Source: Nocardioides sp. Soil774 (GTDB lineage Bacteria; Actinomycetota; Actinomycetes; Propionibacteriales; Nocardioidaceae). Taken from it: 64,000 nt of DNA. Under the pieces are notes generated by a model. It was not told the DNA's origin. It saw nothing but the letters and a program-made list of their open reading frames with translations, and made no database searches. This document shows, piece after piece, positions 26,738-35,040 of the stretch. A program made the translations under genes and the position numbers. The stretch spans positions 62,001-126,000 of the forward strand of contig NZ_LMSM01000008.1 in assembly GCF_001428125.1 (NCBI RefSeq). Reading direction: 5' to 3'. Each line of letters opens with the position of its first letter. The first letter of the stretch is position 1.

Positions 26738-27724
26738 TCAGAACGCGAAGGTGCGGTCGACGGCGTCGAGCACACGGTCGAGGTCGGGGAGGTACTCCTC
26801 TTCGATCCGCGACGGCGGGTAGGGCATGTCGAAGGCGCCGACGCGCAGCACCGGGGCCTCGAGGGAGTAGAAGCACTCCTCGGTGACCCGGGCCGCGACC
26901 TCGGCACCCATGCCGAGGTTGACGTGCGCCTCGTGGGTGACGACGCAGCGACCGGTGCGGCGTACGGACTCGTAGACCGGCTTCATGTCCAGCGGCGACA
27001 GCGTGCGCAGGTCGATCACCTCGAGGTTGCGGCCCTCGGACGCGGCGGCCTCGGCTGCCTTGAGCGCCGTCTTCACCGTCGGGCCGTAGGCCAGGACGGT
27101 GGCGTCGGTGCCGGGACGCACCACGCGCGAGGTGAACAGCGGCTCGGGCGTGGCCGACTCGTCGAGCTCGGCCTTGTCGGCGTGGTACTGGCGCTTGGGC
27201 TCGAAGAAGATGACCGGGTCGTCGTGGGCGATGGCCTGCTGGATCATCCAGTAGCCGTCGACGGGGTTGGAGCAGGCCACGACCTTGAGGCCGGGGGTGT
27301 GCGCGAACTGCGCCTCCGGGCTCTCGGAGTGGTGCTCGACCGCGCCGATGCCGCCGCCGAAGGGGATGCGGATGACGATCGGCATCTTCACCTTGCCCTG
27401 CGAGCGGTAGGTGTACTTCGCGACCTGGCACACGATCTGGTCGTAGGCGGGGTAGACGAACCCGTCGAACTGGATCTCGATGACGGGGCGGTAGCCGCGC
27501 AGCGCCATGCCGACGGCAGTGCCGACGATGCCGGACTCCGCGAGGGGTGAGTCGATGACGCGGTCCTCGCCGAAGTCCTTCTGCAGGCCGTCGGTGATGC
27601 GGAAGACGCCGCCGAGCTTGCCGACGTCCTCGCCCATGAGCAGGACCTTGTCGTCGGCCTCCATCGCCTTGCGCAGGCCCATGTTGAGGCCCTTGGCGAG
27701 AGTGATCTTCTGAGTGGTGCTCAT
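26738..27724 (-). CDS. 2-Oxoacid dehydrogenase E1 beta subunit
   Basis: This 328-residue protein is the transketolase C-type half: VLLMGEDVGKLGGVFRITDGL, ESGIVGTAVGMALRG, QIVCQVAKYTYRSQGKVKMP and VTHEAHVNLGMGAEV, which match branched-chain and pyruvate E1beta proteins. With E1alpha it forms the thiamine-diphosphate heterotetramer. The ATG starts one base after the E1alpha stop and has a GAAGGAG ribosome site. The gene set E1alpha-E1beta-E2 resembles mycobacterial BkdABC, so branched-chain 2-oxoacids are the likelier substrate, but pyruvate cannot be excluded. Confidence 0.93.
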   Translation of the reverse strand: MSTTQKITLAKGLNMGLRKAMEADDKVLLMGEDVGKLGGVFRITDGLQKDFGEDRVIDSPLAESGIVGTAVGMALRGYRPVIEIQFDGFVYPAYDQIVCQVAKYTYRSQGKVKMPIVIRIPFGGGIGAVEHHSESPEAQFAHTPGLKVVACSNPVDGYWMIQQAIAHDDPVIFFEPKRQYHADKAELDESATPEPLFTSRVVRPGTDATVLAYGPTVKTALKAAEAAASEGRNLEVIDLRTLSPLDMKPVYESVRRTGRCVVTHEAHVNLGMGAEVAARVTEECFYSLEAPVLRVGAFDMPYPPSRIEEEYLPDLDRVLDAVDRTFAF

Positions 27725-27725
27725 C

Positions 27726-28880
27726 TCAGTGGGCTCCTTCGAACGACGCGAGGTAGGCCGCGAAGCCGTCGCGCTGGGCGGCGATCTCCTCGGTCATCTC
27801 GGTGAAGACGTAGCCGAACTGGTCCATCGGCTTCGGGTCGGGCAGCGCCTTGCACCCCTCGCGGAGGTGGTGGCCCATCTCCTTGGCCTCGGCGTCGAGG
27901 TCGTCGAAGAACTGCTGGTCGACCAGGCCGTTGCGGCGCAGGTAGACCTTGAGCCGCTCGATCGGGTCCTTGAGCTTCCAGTGCTCGAGCTCGTCGTTGA
28001 GGCGGTAGCGGGTGGGGTCGTCGGTCGTGGTGTGCGCGCCCATCCGGTAGGTGTAGGCCTCGACGAACGACGGACCGTTGCCCTCGCGGGCGCGCTGCAG
28101 CGCGGCCTTGGTGACGGCGTACGTCGCCAGCACGTCGTTGCCGTCGACGCGGATGCCCGGGAAGCCGAAGCCCAGCGCGCGCTGGTAGAGCGGGATGCGG
28201 GTCTGGCGCTCGATCGGCTCGGAGATGGCCCACTGGTTGTTCTGGCAGAAGAACACCACGGGCGCGTTGTAGGAGGCCGCGAAGATGAACGCCTCGTTGA
28301 CGTCGCCCTGCGAGGAGGCGCCGTCGCCGAAGTGGGCGATCACGGCCGAGTCGCGCTCGGGGTCGCCGGTGCCGACCACGCCGTCGCGCTGCATGCCCAT
28401 GGCGTAGCCGGTGGCGTGCAGGGTCTGGGCGCCGATGACGATCGTGTAGAGCCCGAAGTTGTTCTCGTTGGGGTCCCAGCCGCCCTGGTCGACACCGCGG
28501 AACAGCCCGAGCAGCCGCAGCGGGTCGACGCCCTTGCAGTAGGCGACGCCGTGCTCACGGTAGGTCGGGAAGACGTAGTCCTGGGGGCGCAGCGCGCGGC
28601 CGGCGCCGATCTGGGCGGCCTCCTGGCCGAGCAGCTGGGCCCAGATGCCGAGCTCGCCGTGGCGCTGGAGCGCCGTGGCCTCGACGTCGATGCGCCGGGT
28701 CAGGACCATGTCGCGGTAGAGGCCACGCAGCTCCTCGGCCGAGAAGTCGTGGTCGAACTCCGGGTGGTGGACGCGCTCACCCTCGGGAGTGAGGAGCTGG
28801 ACGAGCTCGGGGCCACCGTCGGACTGGGACGGTCCGAAGACGTCCGCCAGGTCGGGGCCGAAACTCTCATGTTCGGACAA
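27726..28880 (-). CDS. 2-Oxoacid dehydrogenase E1 alpha subunit
   Basis: I choose the TTG at 28880 (384 residues): AAGGAG sits seven bases upstream, and it overlaps the alternative TTG at 28895 that would start the longer frame, so the longer version would use its own ribosome site as codons. The thiamine-diphosphate motif is GDGASSQGDVNEAFIFAASYNAPVVFF..NNQ with the usual GDG and NN ends. The phosphorylation-loop-like segment is RMGAHTTTDDPTRYR. It decarboxylates 2-oxoacids and hands the acyl group to lipoylated E2. It is the first gene of the operon. Confidence 0.92.
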   Translation of the reverse strand: MSEHESFGPDLADVFGPSQSDGGPELVQLLTPEGERVHHPEFDHDFSAEELRGLYRDMVLTRRIDVEATALQRHGELGIWAQLLGQEAAQIGAGRALRPQDYVFPTYREHGVAYCKGVDPLRLLGLFRGVDQGGWDPNENNFGLYTIVIGAQTLHATGYAMGMQRDGVVGTGDPERDSAVIAHFGDGASSQGDVNEAFIFAASYNAPVVFFCQNNQWAISEPIERQTRIPLYQRALGFGFPGIRVDGNDVLATYAVTKAALQRAREGNGPSFVEAYTYRMGAHTTTDDPTRYRLNDELEHWKLKDPIERLKVYLRRNGLVDQQFFDDLDAEAKEMGHHLREGCKALPDPKPMDQFGYVFTEMTEEIAAQRDGFAAYLASFEGAH

Positions 28881-28983
28881 CGGGCTCTCCTTCAACAGCT
28901 AGCGGCGGTCCCGGGATCGCCGGACGCCGACGGCTTGCAGCGTGGTCGTCGGCGTGTGTGACCCCGACCACATGGTGGCGCTC

Positions 28984-29013
28984 AACGTATCGGCCGGGGC
29001 CAGCCAGCACCAA
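28984..29013 (-). promoter_or_regulatory. Candidate promoter for the E1alpha-E1beta-E2 operon
   Basis: On the - strand TTGGTG (29013-29008) and TACGTT (28989-28984) are spaced 18 bp, about 100 bp upstream of the TTG start. They fit the -35/-10 pattern of a housekeeping promoter. The region between them is G/C rich. Confidence 0.45.
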
Positions 29014-29035
29014 TCTGGGTCGCCCCTCCCGTGCA

Positions 29036-29102
29036 CCGATAGTCCGTGTCGAATGGGTCGTCCCCCGTGGTGGCGGCCGACACATTTGATACGGACTATC
29101 GG
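29036..29102. repeat. Long hairpin with 25-bp arms upstream of the dehydrogenase operon
   Basis: The left arm starts CCGATAGTCCGT (29036-29060) and the right arm ends ACGGACTATCGG (29078-29102). They match 22 of 25 bases when one is reversed. The 17-base loop is G/C rich. It lies directly next to the duplicated element at 29114 and upstream of the operon promoter. It could be a terminator, an operator or a small mobile palindrome. Confidence 0.6.
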
Positions 29103-29113
29103 GGCATGCGGAT

Positions 29114-29210
29114 GAGCCGGCGCCGACGGGCTCGTGGGTGACCCGTCGACGCCGGCTCGCCTCCATTGGGGGGTGGAGGCACGGGCAGCTCCACGCGCTA
29201 CCCGGAGCTG
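29114..29210. repeat. Duplicated three-hairpin element, copy 1
   Basis: Stem 1 has 17-bp arms with one mismatch (29114-29130 and 29142-29158) around a loop CTCGTGGGTGA. Stem 2 is GCCTCCA/TGGAGGC (29159-29165, 29174-29180). Stem 3 is CAGCTCC/GGAGCTG (29186-29192, 29204-29210). A diverged copy with the same order of blocks is at 30552-30640. Each lies downstream of a secreted-protein gene on the - strand. Confidence 0.6.
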
Positions 29211-29388
29211 GGGGCAGCCACCTCCTGCTCGGGAACCGCAGACCGGCGTCCCGTCCGACCACGAGGGCCGGGCGCGACGCCGGGATGCAGGATCTTGCGA
29301 GCGTGGTGGACAGGACCTCCAGCATGCCGTGGGCTCGTGCCCACGTCCCGATTGGCACACGTGCCCATCGGGAGCTGAGACACGGTCG
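29211..29388. other. Non-coding remainder of the 508-bp gap 28881-29388
   Basis: I see no gene here. It contains the sequence downstream of the small secreted-protein gene and the start of the structured block. No clear promoter or ribosome site is present. Confidence 0.4.
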
Positions 29389-29526
29389 TCAGCTGCTCGT
29401 GGCGTGCAGGGCCGTGCTGGGCACGGTCCCGCCCGCCGGAGCGGCGGAGGACCCGCTGGGCTGTCCGACGGACAACCCACCGACTGTGAGTGCGACGGCT
29501 ACGAGAGCCAATGCGGCGCGGCGCAT
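29389..29526 (-). CDS. Short secreted peptide precursor (45 residues)
   Basis: An ATG at 29526 with a strong GGAAGGAG seven bases upstream opens a 45-residue ORF: basic start (MRRAALALV), a hydrophobic core to about residue 20, and a Ser/Ala/Pro-rich tail (GQPSGSSAAPAGGTVPSTALH). This is a signal peptide with at most about 18 mature residues. It follows the Tat-protein gene by 110 bp on the same strand. It may be a real short peptide or the front of a gene broken by a stop; I cannot find an in-frame continuation. Confidence 0.5.
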   Translation of the reverse strand: MRRAALALVAVALTVGGLSVGQPSGSSAAPAGGTVPSTALHATSS

Positions 29527-29636
29527 GAGCACTCCTTCCTGTGATGGCCGGAGGCGCGAACGACCGGTTGTTCCCCTGGAACGACGGTGCGCGGGCCAGT
29601 TTGGAGACGAGCGACCCGGCTTGGGCCGACGCAGCC

Positions 29637-30236
29637 CTACGAACCAACGCAGTTCTGCGGCTGGATGGCTCCGGCCGTCTGTGCGTTGCCCGAGCTGAGG
29701 ACGTCGCAGGTGGCTGCGTCGAGCAAACTCCAATAGATGGTCGAGGCGAAGTCATCCGCAGAACCAGTCGGCGCGGACTCGATCCAGTACGTCTCGCCGA
29801 TGGTCCCAGCCGGGACGAGGACGCTGCCGCCAGTTACCCCACCGCTACAACCGGGCGCCGGCGCGGCCACCTGCGTGCACTGGTTCTGGTTCGCTGGCGC
29901 ATGCCCGGGCGTGTCGAAGATGCCCCGAACCCCGCTGTAGACGCCGGGGCCAGGTCCGGTGGGAGCCGGTCCGACGTTGCTGGTGAACATGCCCGTGATC
30001 TGGAAGATGATGGCGGTGGATCCCGGGTTGCTCAGCGTGAGGGGGACCTCGAGCGTGAACTTGCCGCCACACCCCTTCCCGACGGATCCGGTGTTTCCGC
30101 ATGCCCTGCCGAAGTCGATGACCGGCGGCGGCGGCTCGTGCGAGGTGGCGAAGGCCGGGATCGGTGCCGCGATCGCGATGACCGGGACCGACCAGGCGGC
30201 TCCTCGTACGACGGTGCGGCGAGAGTAATTGGACAT
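29637..30236 (-). CDS. Tat-exported cysteine-rich protein, function unknown
   Basis: The ATG at 30236 (199 residues) has a GAAGGAA ribosome site. It has a twin-arginine signal (SRRTVVRGAAWSVPVIAIAAP, cleavage after PAFA), so it folds before export. The mature part is Gly/Pro/Thr-rich with six cysteines (ACGNT, KGCGG, NQCTQ, PGCSG, TCDVL, QNCVGS), enough for three disulfides, and segments such as TLSNPGSTAIIFQITG typical of beta-sandwich surface domains. No enzyme motif is seen. Its 5' region resembles that of the secreted-protein gene at 30674-31786. Confidence 0.75.
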   Translation of the reverse strand: MSNYSRRTVVRGAAWSVPVIAIAAPIPAFATSHEPPPPVIDFGRACGNTGSVGKGCGGKFTLEVPLTLSNPGSTAIIFQITGMFTSNVGPAPTGPGPGVYSGVRGIFDTPGHAPANQNQCTQVAAPAPGCSGGVTGGSVLVPAGTIGETYWIESAPTGSADDFASTIYWSLLDAATCDVLSSGNAQTAGAIQPQNCVGS

Positions 30237-30361
30237 GATGTTCCTTCGATTGCCGTGGAGCCGGCGCCCCAACTACCGCCGGCTGCATCTGCCGTCGCCC
30301 CCAAGACGTCGGCACTTCTGCAAGCACAAGCCTCGTCGCTGGAATGGGCGTGACATAGGGG
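30237..30361. other. Leader region of the Tat-protein gene
   Basis: This is the first part of the 437-bp gap 30237-30673. It contains the ribosome site next to 30236 and no ORF with good codon use. No distinct structure is seen. Confidence 0.4.
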
Positions 30362-30411
30362 CTTGGACGAGGCACCGGGGGATCTGCGAGAGGACTTGAG
30401 GGAACCTCGAC
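30362..30411. repeat. 50-bp upstream block shared with 31895-31944 (copy 2)
   Basis: It aligns without gaps to 31895-31944 at 34 of 50 bases, including GAACCTCGAC at the end and CTTGA before it. Each block lies about 110-130 bp upstream of a secreted-protein start on the - strand. It may be a shared control region or part of an old duplication. Confidence 0.5.
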
Positions 30412-30422
30412 GTACTTGGAGG

Positions 30423-30434
30423 AACACCGGTGTT
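30423..30434. promoter_or_regulatory. Perfect 12-bp palindrome AACACCGGTGTT
   Basis: The palindrome lies 12 bases beyond the shared block upstream of the Tat-protein gene. It has operator-like symmetry; no matching copy was found near the other secreted gene, although GAACACC occurs there at 31966. Confidence 0.35.
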
Positions 30435-30551
30435 TGGGCCGGACCAGTGGGTCGGTCTGCGTCGCTCGGCAGACACCCTCAAGCGCCCGAAATGCCGCTC
30501 CCATGCGGGTTTCCGGCCCACCCGCAGGGCTGGGCCACGCCACAGCTGAAG

Positions 30552-30640
30552 CGGCGCCGCCGGGCCCGTGGGTGACCCGTCGGCGCCGATTCCCTCCCAT
30601 GGGGTGGAGGCTCGGGAGCAGGACTGCTACCCGGAGTGCG
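30552..30640. repeat. Duplicated structured element, copy 2
   Basis: The same block order as 29114-29210 is present: a stem with CGGCGCCG ends and an internal CGGG/CCCG around a loop CCGTGGGTGA, then a CCTCC/GGAGG stem, then a G-rich tail with CTACCCGGAG. It begins 34 bp after the stop of the secreted-protein gene at 30674 and may be its terminator. Confidence 0.55.
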
Positions 30641-30673
30641 GGGGTGCCGTCGAGGACGGCGGAGGAGGCCTCG

Positions 30674-31786
30674 TCACAGGCCCAGGTCGTCGAGCGACAC
30701 CGAGGCCGCGCAGCGCTGCGGGACCCGGATCCGGTCGAGGCGACGGCCGTCGACCTCCAGGGTGACCTTCTGGTTGGCGCGGGCCCGCGTGACGAAGGAC
30801 CGGCTGGCCAGCGGCCCGACCGCGACGCGGTGCACCGTGGCACCGATCCGCAGGACGTAGACGGCCACCTCGCCGGAGCGGTTCGCCATCCGGGCGCGCA
30901 CCCGGCCCCGGCAGCGCGCGCGGACCGAGCCGACCGGAGAGCCGAACGCCTGCGCGGGCAGCACCTCCGGCGTGCAGGCCCGCACGGTGGTCGAGGCGCT
31001 CGCAGCGCCGCTCGCCAGGTCGATCGACGTGGTGGTGGTGTGGCTGGCGCAGGCACCGGGCGCACCCCCCGCGAGGGCGAGGTCGTAGGCCCACGATCGC
31101 TCCAGCCCGGGCGCCCAGCCCAGCGCGGGCTCGAGGACGACGCGCTGGCCCGAGACGCCCTGGTCGTCGACGACGGCGACCGTGGCGTCGGTCTCGCGGG
31201 CGACGAACGACGCCGGCGCGGAGCCTTCGGAGGTCGCCGCGACGCCGTCACCCGCCGGGTCCCAGGCCGCGGTGGCCGTGACGGTGCCGGACGACGCGGG
31301 GACGGAGCCGAACGAGCACGTCCAGGGCAGCGTCACCGTCTCGCCCGCGCCCACGAGGACGTCGTCGCCACCCGTGACGGTGCAGGTGGGCGCTCCGCCG
31401 AGGTCGGTGGCGACCGACACGTCGGAGGTCGTCGCGGAGGTGCCGGAGCTGGTGACGGTGGCCTCGCCGGAGAGCGTCCACCCGGACTCGGTCATCGCAC
31501 CGGCCCGGGCCGTCACGGTGTAGTGGAAGCGCGCGCGACCGCTGGCGTCGACCGACCGTGTGGTCGCGTCGACGGCCTTCTCCAGCGACCACGCGTAGGA
31601 GCGGTCGACGTGGCCCACGGCGGTGACCGTGGTCGTCGGCGTGGCTCCGGCGTCGTACGACGCTGCGGTGGCCGGGGCCGGGTCGAGGGCGAGCGCGGGC
31701 AGGATGAGCAGCACCGGTGCGAGCCGGACGGCGCGTCCGGTGCGCGCGGCCGTGCGGCGCGTCGCGGTCCCGTGTGCAGCTCCCAC
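30674..31786 (-). CDS. Secreted beta-domain surface protein, function unknown
   Basis: The GTG at 31786 is chosen because GGGGAG lies seven bases upstream; the product has 370 residues. It has a Sec-type signal peptide (basic RRTAARTGRAVRLAP, a hydrophobic LLILPALAL core, cleavage near PATAAS). The mature part is Thr/Ser/Val-rich with repeated strands (TVTAVG, SGEATVTSSGTS, TATAAWDPAGDG), like tandem Ig-type folds. Single Cys pairs occur (CTVTGG..WTCSFG). The C-terminal 100 residues are more basic (RARCRGRVRARMANRSGE). No catalytic motif is recognised. Confidence 0.75.
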   Translation of the reverse strand: MGAAHGTATRRTAARTGRAVRLAPVLLILPALALDPAPATAASYDAGATPTTTVTAVGHVDRSYAWSLEKAVDATTRSVDASGRARFHYTVTARAGAMTESGWTLSGEATVTSSGTSATTSDVSVATDLGGAPTCTVTGGDDVLVGAGETVTLPWTCSFGSVPASSGTVTATAAWDPAGDGVAATSEGSAPASFVARETDATVAVVDDQGVSGQRVVLEPALGWAPGLERSWAYDLALAGGAPGACASHTTTTSIDLASGAASASTTVRACTPEVLPAQAFGSPVGSVRARCRGRVRARMANRSGEVAVYVLRIGATVHRVAVGPLASRSFVTRARANQKVTLEVDGRRLDRIRVPQRCAASVSLDDLGL

Positions 31787-31894
31787 TGTGTGCTCCCCTG
31801 GCCGTCGATCCCGGACGGGATCGGTCGAGGGCTGCCACCCCTGTCGGCAGCCGTGGTCACCACGGTGCCGTCCCGACACGCGGGTCGGGCAGGA

Positions 31895-31944
31895 CTTCGA
31901 CGAAGCCCCGGCCTACCTGAGGAGCTGCTTGACCGAACCTCGAC
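31895..31944. repeat. 50-bp upstream block (copy 1)
   Basis: This is the partner of 30362-30411 (34 of 50 identical, ungapped). It lies 109 bp upstream of the start at 31786. The last ten bases, GAACCTCGAC, are identical in both. Confidence 0.5.
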
Positions 31945-32020
31945 CGAGCGTGGGAAAACCTGACAGAACACCCGTCACGACAACCCCGCCAGCCTCAGGC
32001 GTACGCACGGATCAGGTGCG

Positions 32021-33010
<990 letters not shown>

Positions 33011-33016
33011 GCTTCA

Positions 33017-33083
33017 ACCATAGCCACCGGGCCATGCAGACTCCAAAGAAGTGTTTGCAAATAACTCTTTGCAGTCCTACGCT
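33017..33083. promoter_or_regulatory. Divergent leaderless promoters with direct repeat
   Basis: Toward the regulator: -35 TTGCAA (33055-33060), 17-bp spacer, -10 TACGCT (33078-33083), then six bases and the GTG at 33090. Toward the reductase: -10 TATGGT (33022-33017), six bases, GTG at 33010. TTTGCA occurs twice (33054-33059 and 33068-33073), a candidate regulator site overlapping the rightward promoter. Confidence 0.65.
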
Positions 33084-33089
33084 GGTCCC

Positions 33090-33659
33090 GTGAAGCCGAC
33101 CTCCGCCATCACCCCCGACATCGCCGGCCTCCGCGCGCTGAGCCACCCCGTGCGCCTGCGGATGCTCGGGCTGCTGCGTGCCGAGGGCGCGGCCACCGCG
33201 ACCACCCTCGCCAGGCGCCTCGACCTCAACACCGGCGCGACGTCGTACCACCTGCGCCAGCTCGCGCAGCACGGCTTCATCGAGGAGGACACCGAGCGCG
33301 GCAACGCCCGCGACCGCTGGTGGCGCGCGACGCACGACGCCACGCGCACCGAGTTCCGCGGCGACGACATCACCGACGACGTCGAGGCCTACCTCGGCAC
33401 CGTCGCGATGATCTACGGCGAGCGGCTGCGCACGGTCGTCTCCGAGCTGCGGTTCTACCCCGAGGAGTGGCAGGGCGTGAGCACGCTCAGCGACTGGCAG
33501 TTCTCCCTCACCCCGGCGCGCGCCAAGGCGCTCGTCGAGGCGCTCACCACCCTCATCGAGGACGTCGAGGAGACCGAGGAGGAGGGCGCGGCAGGCTTCG
33601 TGGTCAACCTCAACGCCTACCTCCGCCCCGGCGAGCTCGACACCGGGGAGCAGGCATGA
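33090..33659 (+). CDS. ArsR-type winged-helix regulator
   Basis: The GTG at 33090 (189 residues) is supported by its leaderless promoter. The N-terminal half is an ArsR/HTH_20 winged helix: LRALSHPVRLRMLGLLRAEGAATATTLA, then LNTGATSYHLRQLAQHGFIEED. The rest is helical with a conserved-looking EWQGVSTLSDWQFSLTPARAKAL segment, as in regulators placed before MFS pumps. No metal-binding Cys set is present, so the signal is probably not a metal. The stop overlaps the MFS start (ATGA), so it controls its own operon. Confidence 0.88.
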   Translation: MKPTSAITPDIAGLRALSHPVRLRMLGLLRAEGAATATTLARRLDLNTGATSYHLRQLAQHGFIEEDTERGNARDRWWRATHDATRTEFRGDDITDDVEAYLGTVAMIYGERLRTVVSELRFYPEEWQGVSTLSDWQFSLTPARAKALVEALTTLIEDVEETEEEGAAGFVVNLNAYLRPGELDTGEQA

Positions 33660-34918
33660 CGACCGCGGTGGCCCCCGCGACCCGGCGTACGCCGCTGGTC
33701 GGCGGCCTGGTCGCCGAGGGCGTCTCCTTCGTCGGCACGCGGATCTCCATGATCGCCATCCCGTGGTTCGTGCTGTCGACGACCGGATCGGCGACCCAGA
33801 CCGGGCTGGTCGCGGCCGCCGAGATCACCCCGCTCGTGCTGCTCAAGGCCCTCGGCGGCCCGCTGCTCGACCGGGTCGGCCCGCGACGCGTGACGCTCGC
33901 GTGCGACCTGGTCTCGGCCGTCGTCGTCGCCACGATCCCGGTCCTGCACGGGCTCGGCCTGCTCTCCTTCCCCACCCTGCTGGTGCTGGTCGCGGCCGCC
34001 GGCGCGCTGCGGGGGCCGGGCGACGCCGGCAAGGCCGCGATGAGCCCCGAACTCGCGCGCGTGGCCGGCTGGTCTCTGGAGCGGGTGTCGGGCCTGGCGT
34101 CGGCGGTGGAGCGGACCTCCACGATGGCCGGCGCCGCCCTCGCGGGCCTGCTGGTGGCAGGCGTCGGCGCGGCCGACGCGCTCTACGTCGACGCCGCGTC
34201 GTTCGTCGTGTCCTTCGTGGTCTTCGGCCTGGCGACGCGCGGGCTGGGCCGGCCGGTCCCGCCGGAGGCCGACGTGCACCCCACGTCGTACGCCACCGAG
34301 CTGCGGCAGGGCTGGGACTTCCTGCGCACCGAACCGGTGCTGATCGCGATCTGCGCGATGGTCGCGGTGACCAACCTCGTCGACCAGGCCTGGACCGCGG
34401 TCCTCTCGCCGGTGTGGGCCAAGGAGTCCGGCGCGGGCGTCGCGGTGCTCGGCAGCCTGTTCGCGGTGATGAGCGGGGCGTCGGTCGTCGGTGCGCTCAC
34501 CGCCGCGCGGTGGGGCGAGACGCTGCCGCGCTTCCGCACCTACGTGCTCGCGTTCCTCGTCGCGGGGGCGCCGCGCTTCGTCGCGATGGCGCTCGAGTCG
34601 CCGGTGTGGGCGGTCTTCGTCGTGACCGCGGTGGCGGGCGTCGCGTCGGGCTTCCTCAACCCGATCCTGGGCGCGGTCATCCTCGAGCGCATCCCCGCGC
34701 CGCTGCTCGGGCGCGTGTCGTCGCTCAACACCGCGATCTGCTGGTCGCTGATGCCGCTCGGCGGGATCCTCGGCGGGCTCGCGGTCACCGGCCTCGGCAT
34801 CTCACCGGCCCTGCTGGTCGCGGGCGCGGTCTACCTCGTCACCACGATGGCGCCGACCCGGGTGCCGTCGTTCCGCACGATGGACCGGGCGCCCGGCTCT
34901 GTCCCGAGCGGTGTGTGA
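33656..34918 (+). CDS. MFS transporter, probable efflux pump
   Basis: This 420-residue protein has about twelve hydrophobic segments. The MFS loop motif A is present as LGGPLLDRVGPRRVTLACD between helices 2 and 3. LERVSGLASAVERTSTMAGAALAG resembles the enterobactin-exporter/EntS-like group. It overlaps the upstream regulator gene by four bases, a typical drug-responsive arrangement. The substrate is unknown. The TGA stop falls inside the first arm of a repeat hairpin (34908-34923), so the last residues (PSGV) are encoded by the repeat. Confidence 0.9.
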   Translation: MTTAVAPATRRTPLVGGLVAEGVSFVGTRISMIAIPWFVLSTTGSATQTGLVAAAEITPLVLLKALGGPLLDRVGPRRVTLACDLVSAVVVATIPVLHGLGLLSFPTLLVLVAAAGALRGPGDAGKAAMSPELARVAGWSLERVSGLASAVERTSTMAGAALAGLLVAGVGAADALYVDAASFVVSFVVFGLATRGLGRPVPPEADVHPTSYATELRQGWDFLRTEPVLIAICAMVAVTNLVDQAWTAVLSPVWAKESGAGVAVLGSLFAVMSGASVVGALTAARWGETLPRFRTYVLAFLVAGAPRFVAMALESPVWAVFVVTAVAGVASGFLNPILGAVILERIPAPLLGRVSSLNTAICWSLMPLGGILGGLAVTGLGISPALLVAGAVYLVTTMAPTRVPSFRTMDRAPGSVPSGV

Positions 34919-35029
34919 GGCGGCTTCTGGCTCACCGAAACCCGCCTCACGCACCGCTGGTCCGATCGAACGGTTCCGAGCGGTGTGTGAGGGGGGTTGT
35001 CAGGCCTCAGAACCCGCCTCACGCACCGC
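34908..35029. repeat. Tandem pair of GTGAGG-armed hairpins (locus 2)
   Basis: Hairpin C: GCGGTGTGTGAGGCGG (34908-34923) against 34942-34957, one mismatch. Hairpin D: 34980-34998 against 35011-35029, two mismatches in 19. The arms match those at 21415-21525. They lie between the convergent MFS and aminotransferase genes. Confidence 0.75.
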
Positions 35030-35040
35030 CCCAAGAGCGA

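Noticed and set aside
29114..30640. Structured element as a known riboswitch (c-di-AMP or other)
   Set aside because: I could not match conserved loop sequences to any known class; it is reported only as a duplicated structure.
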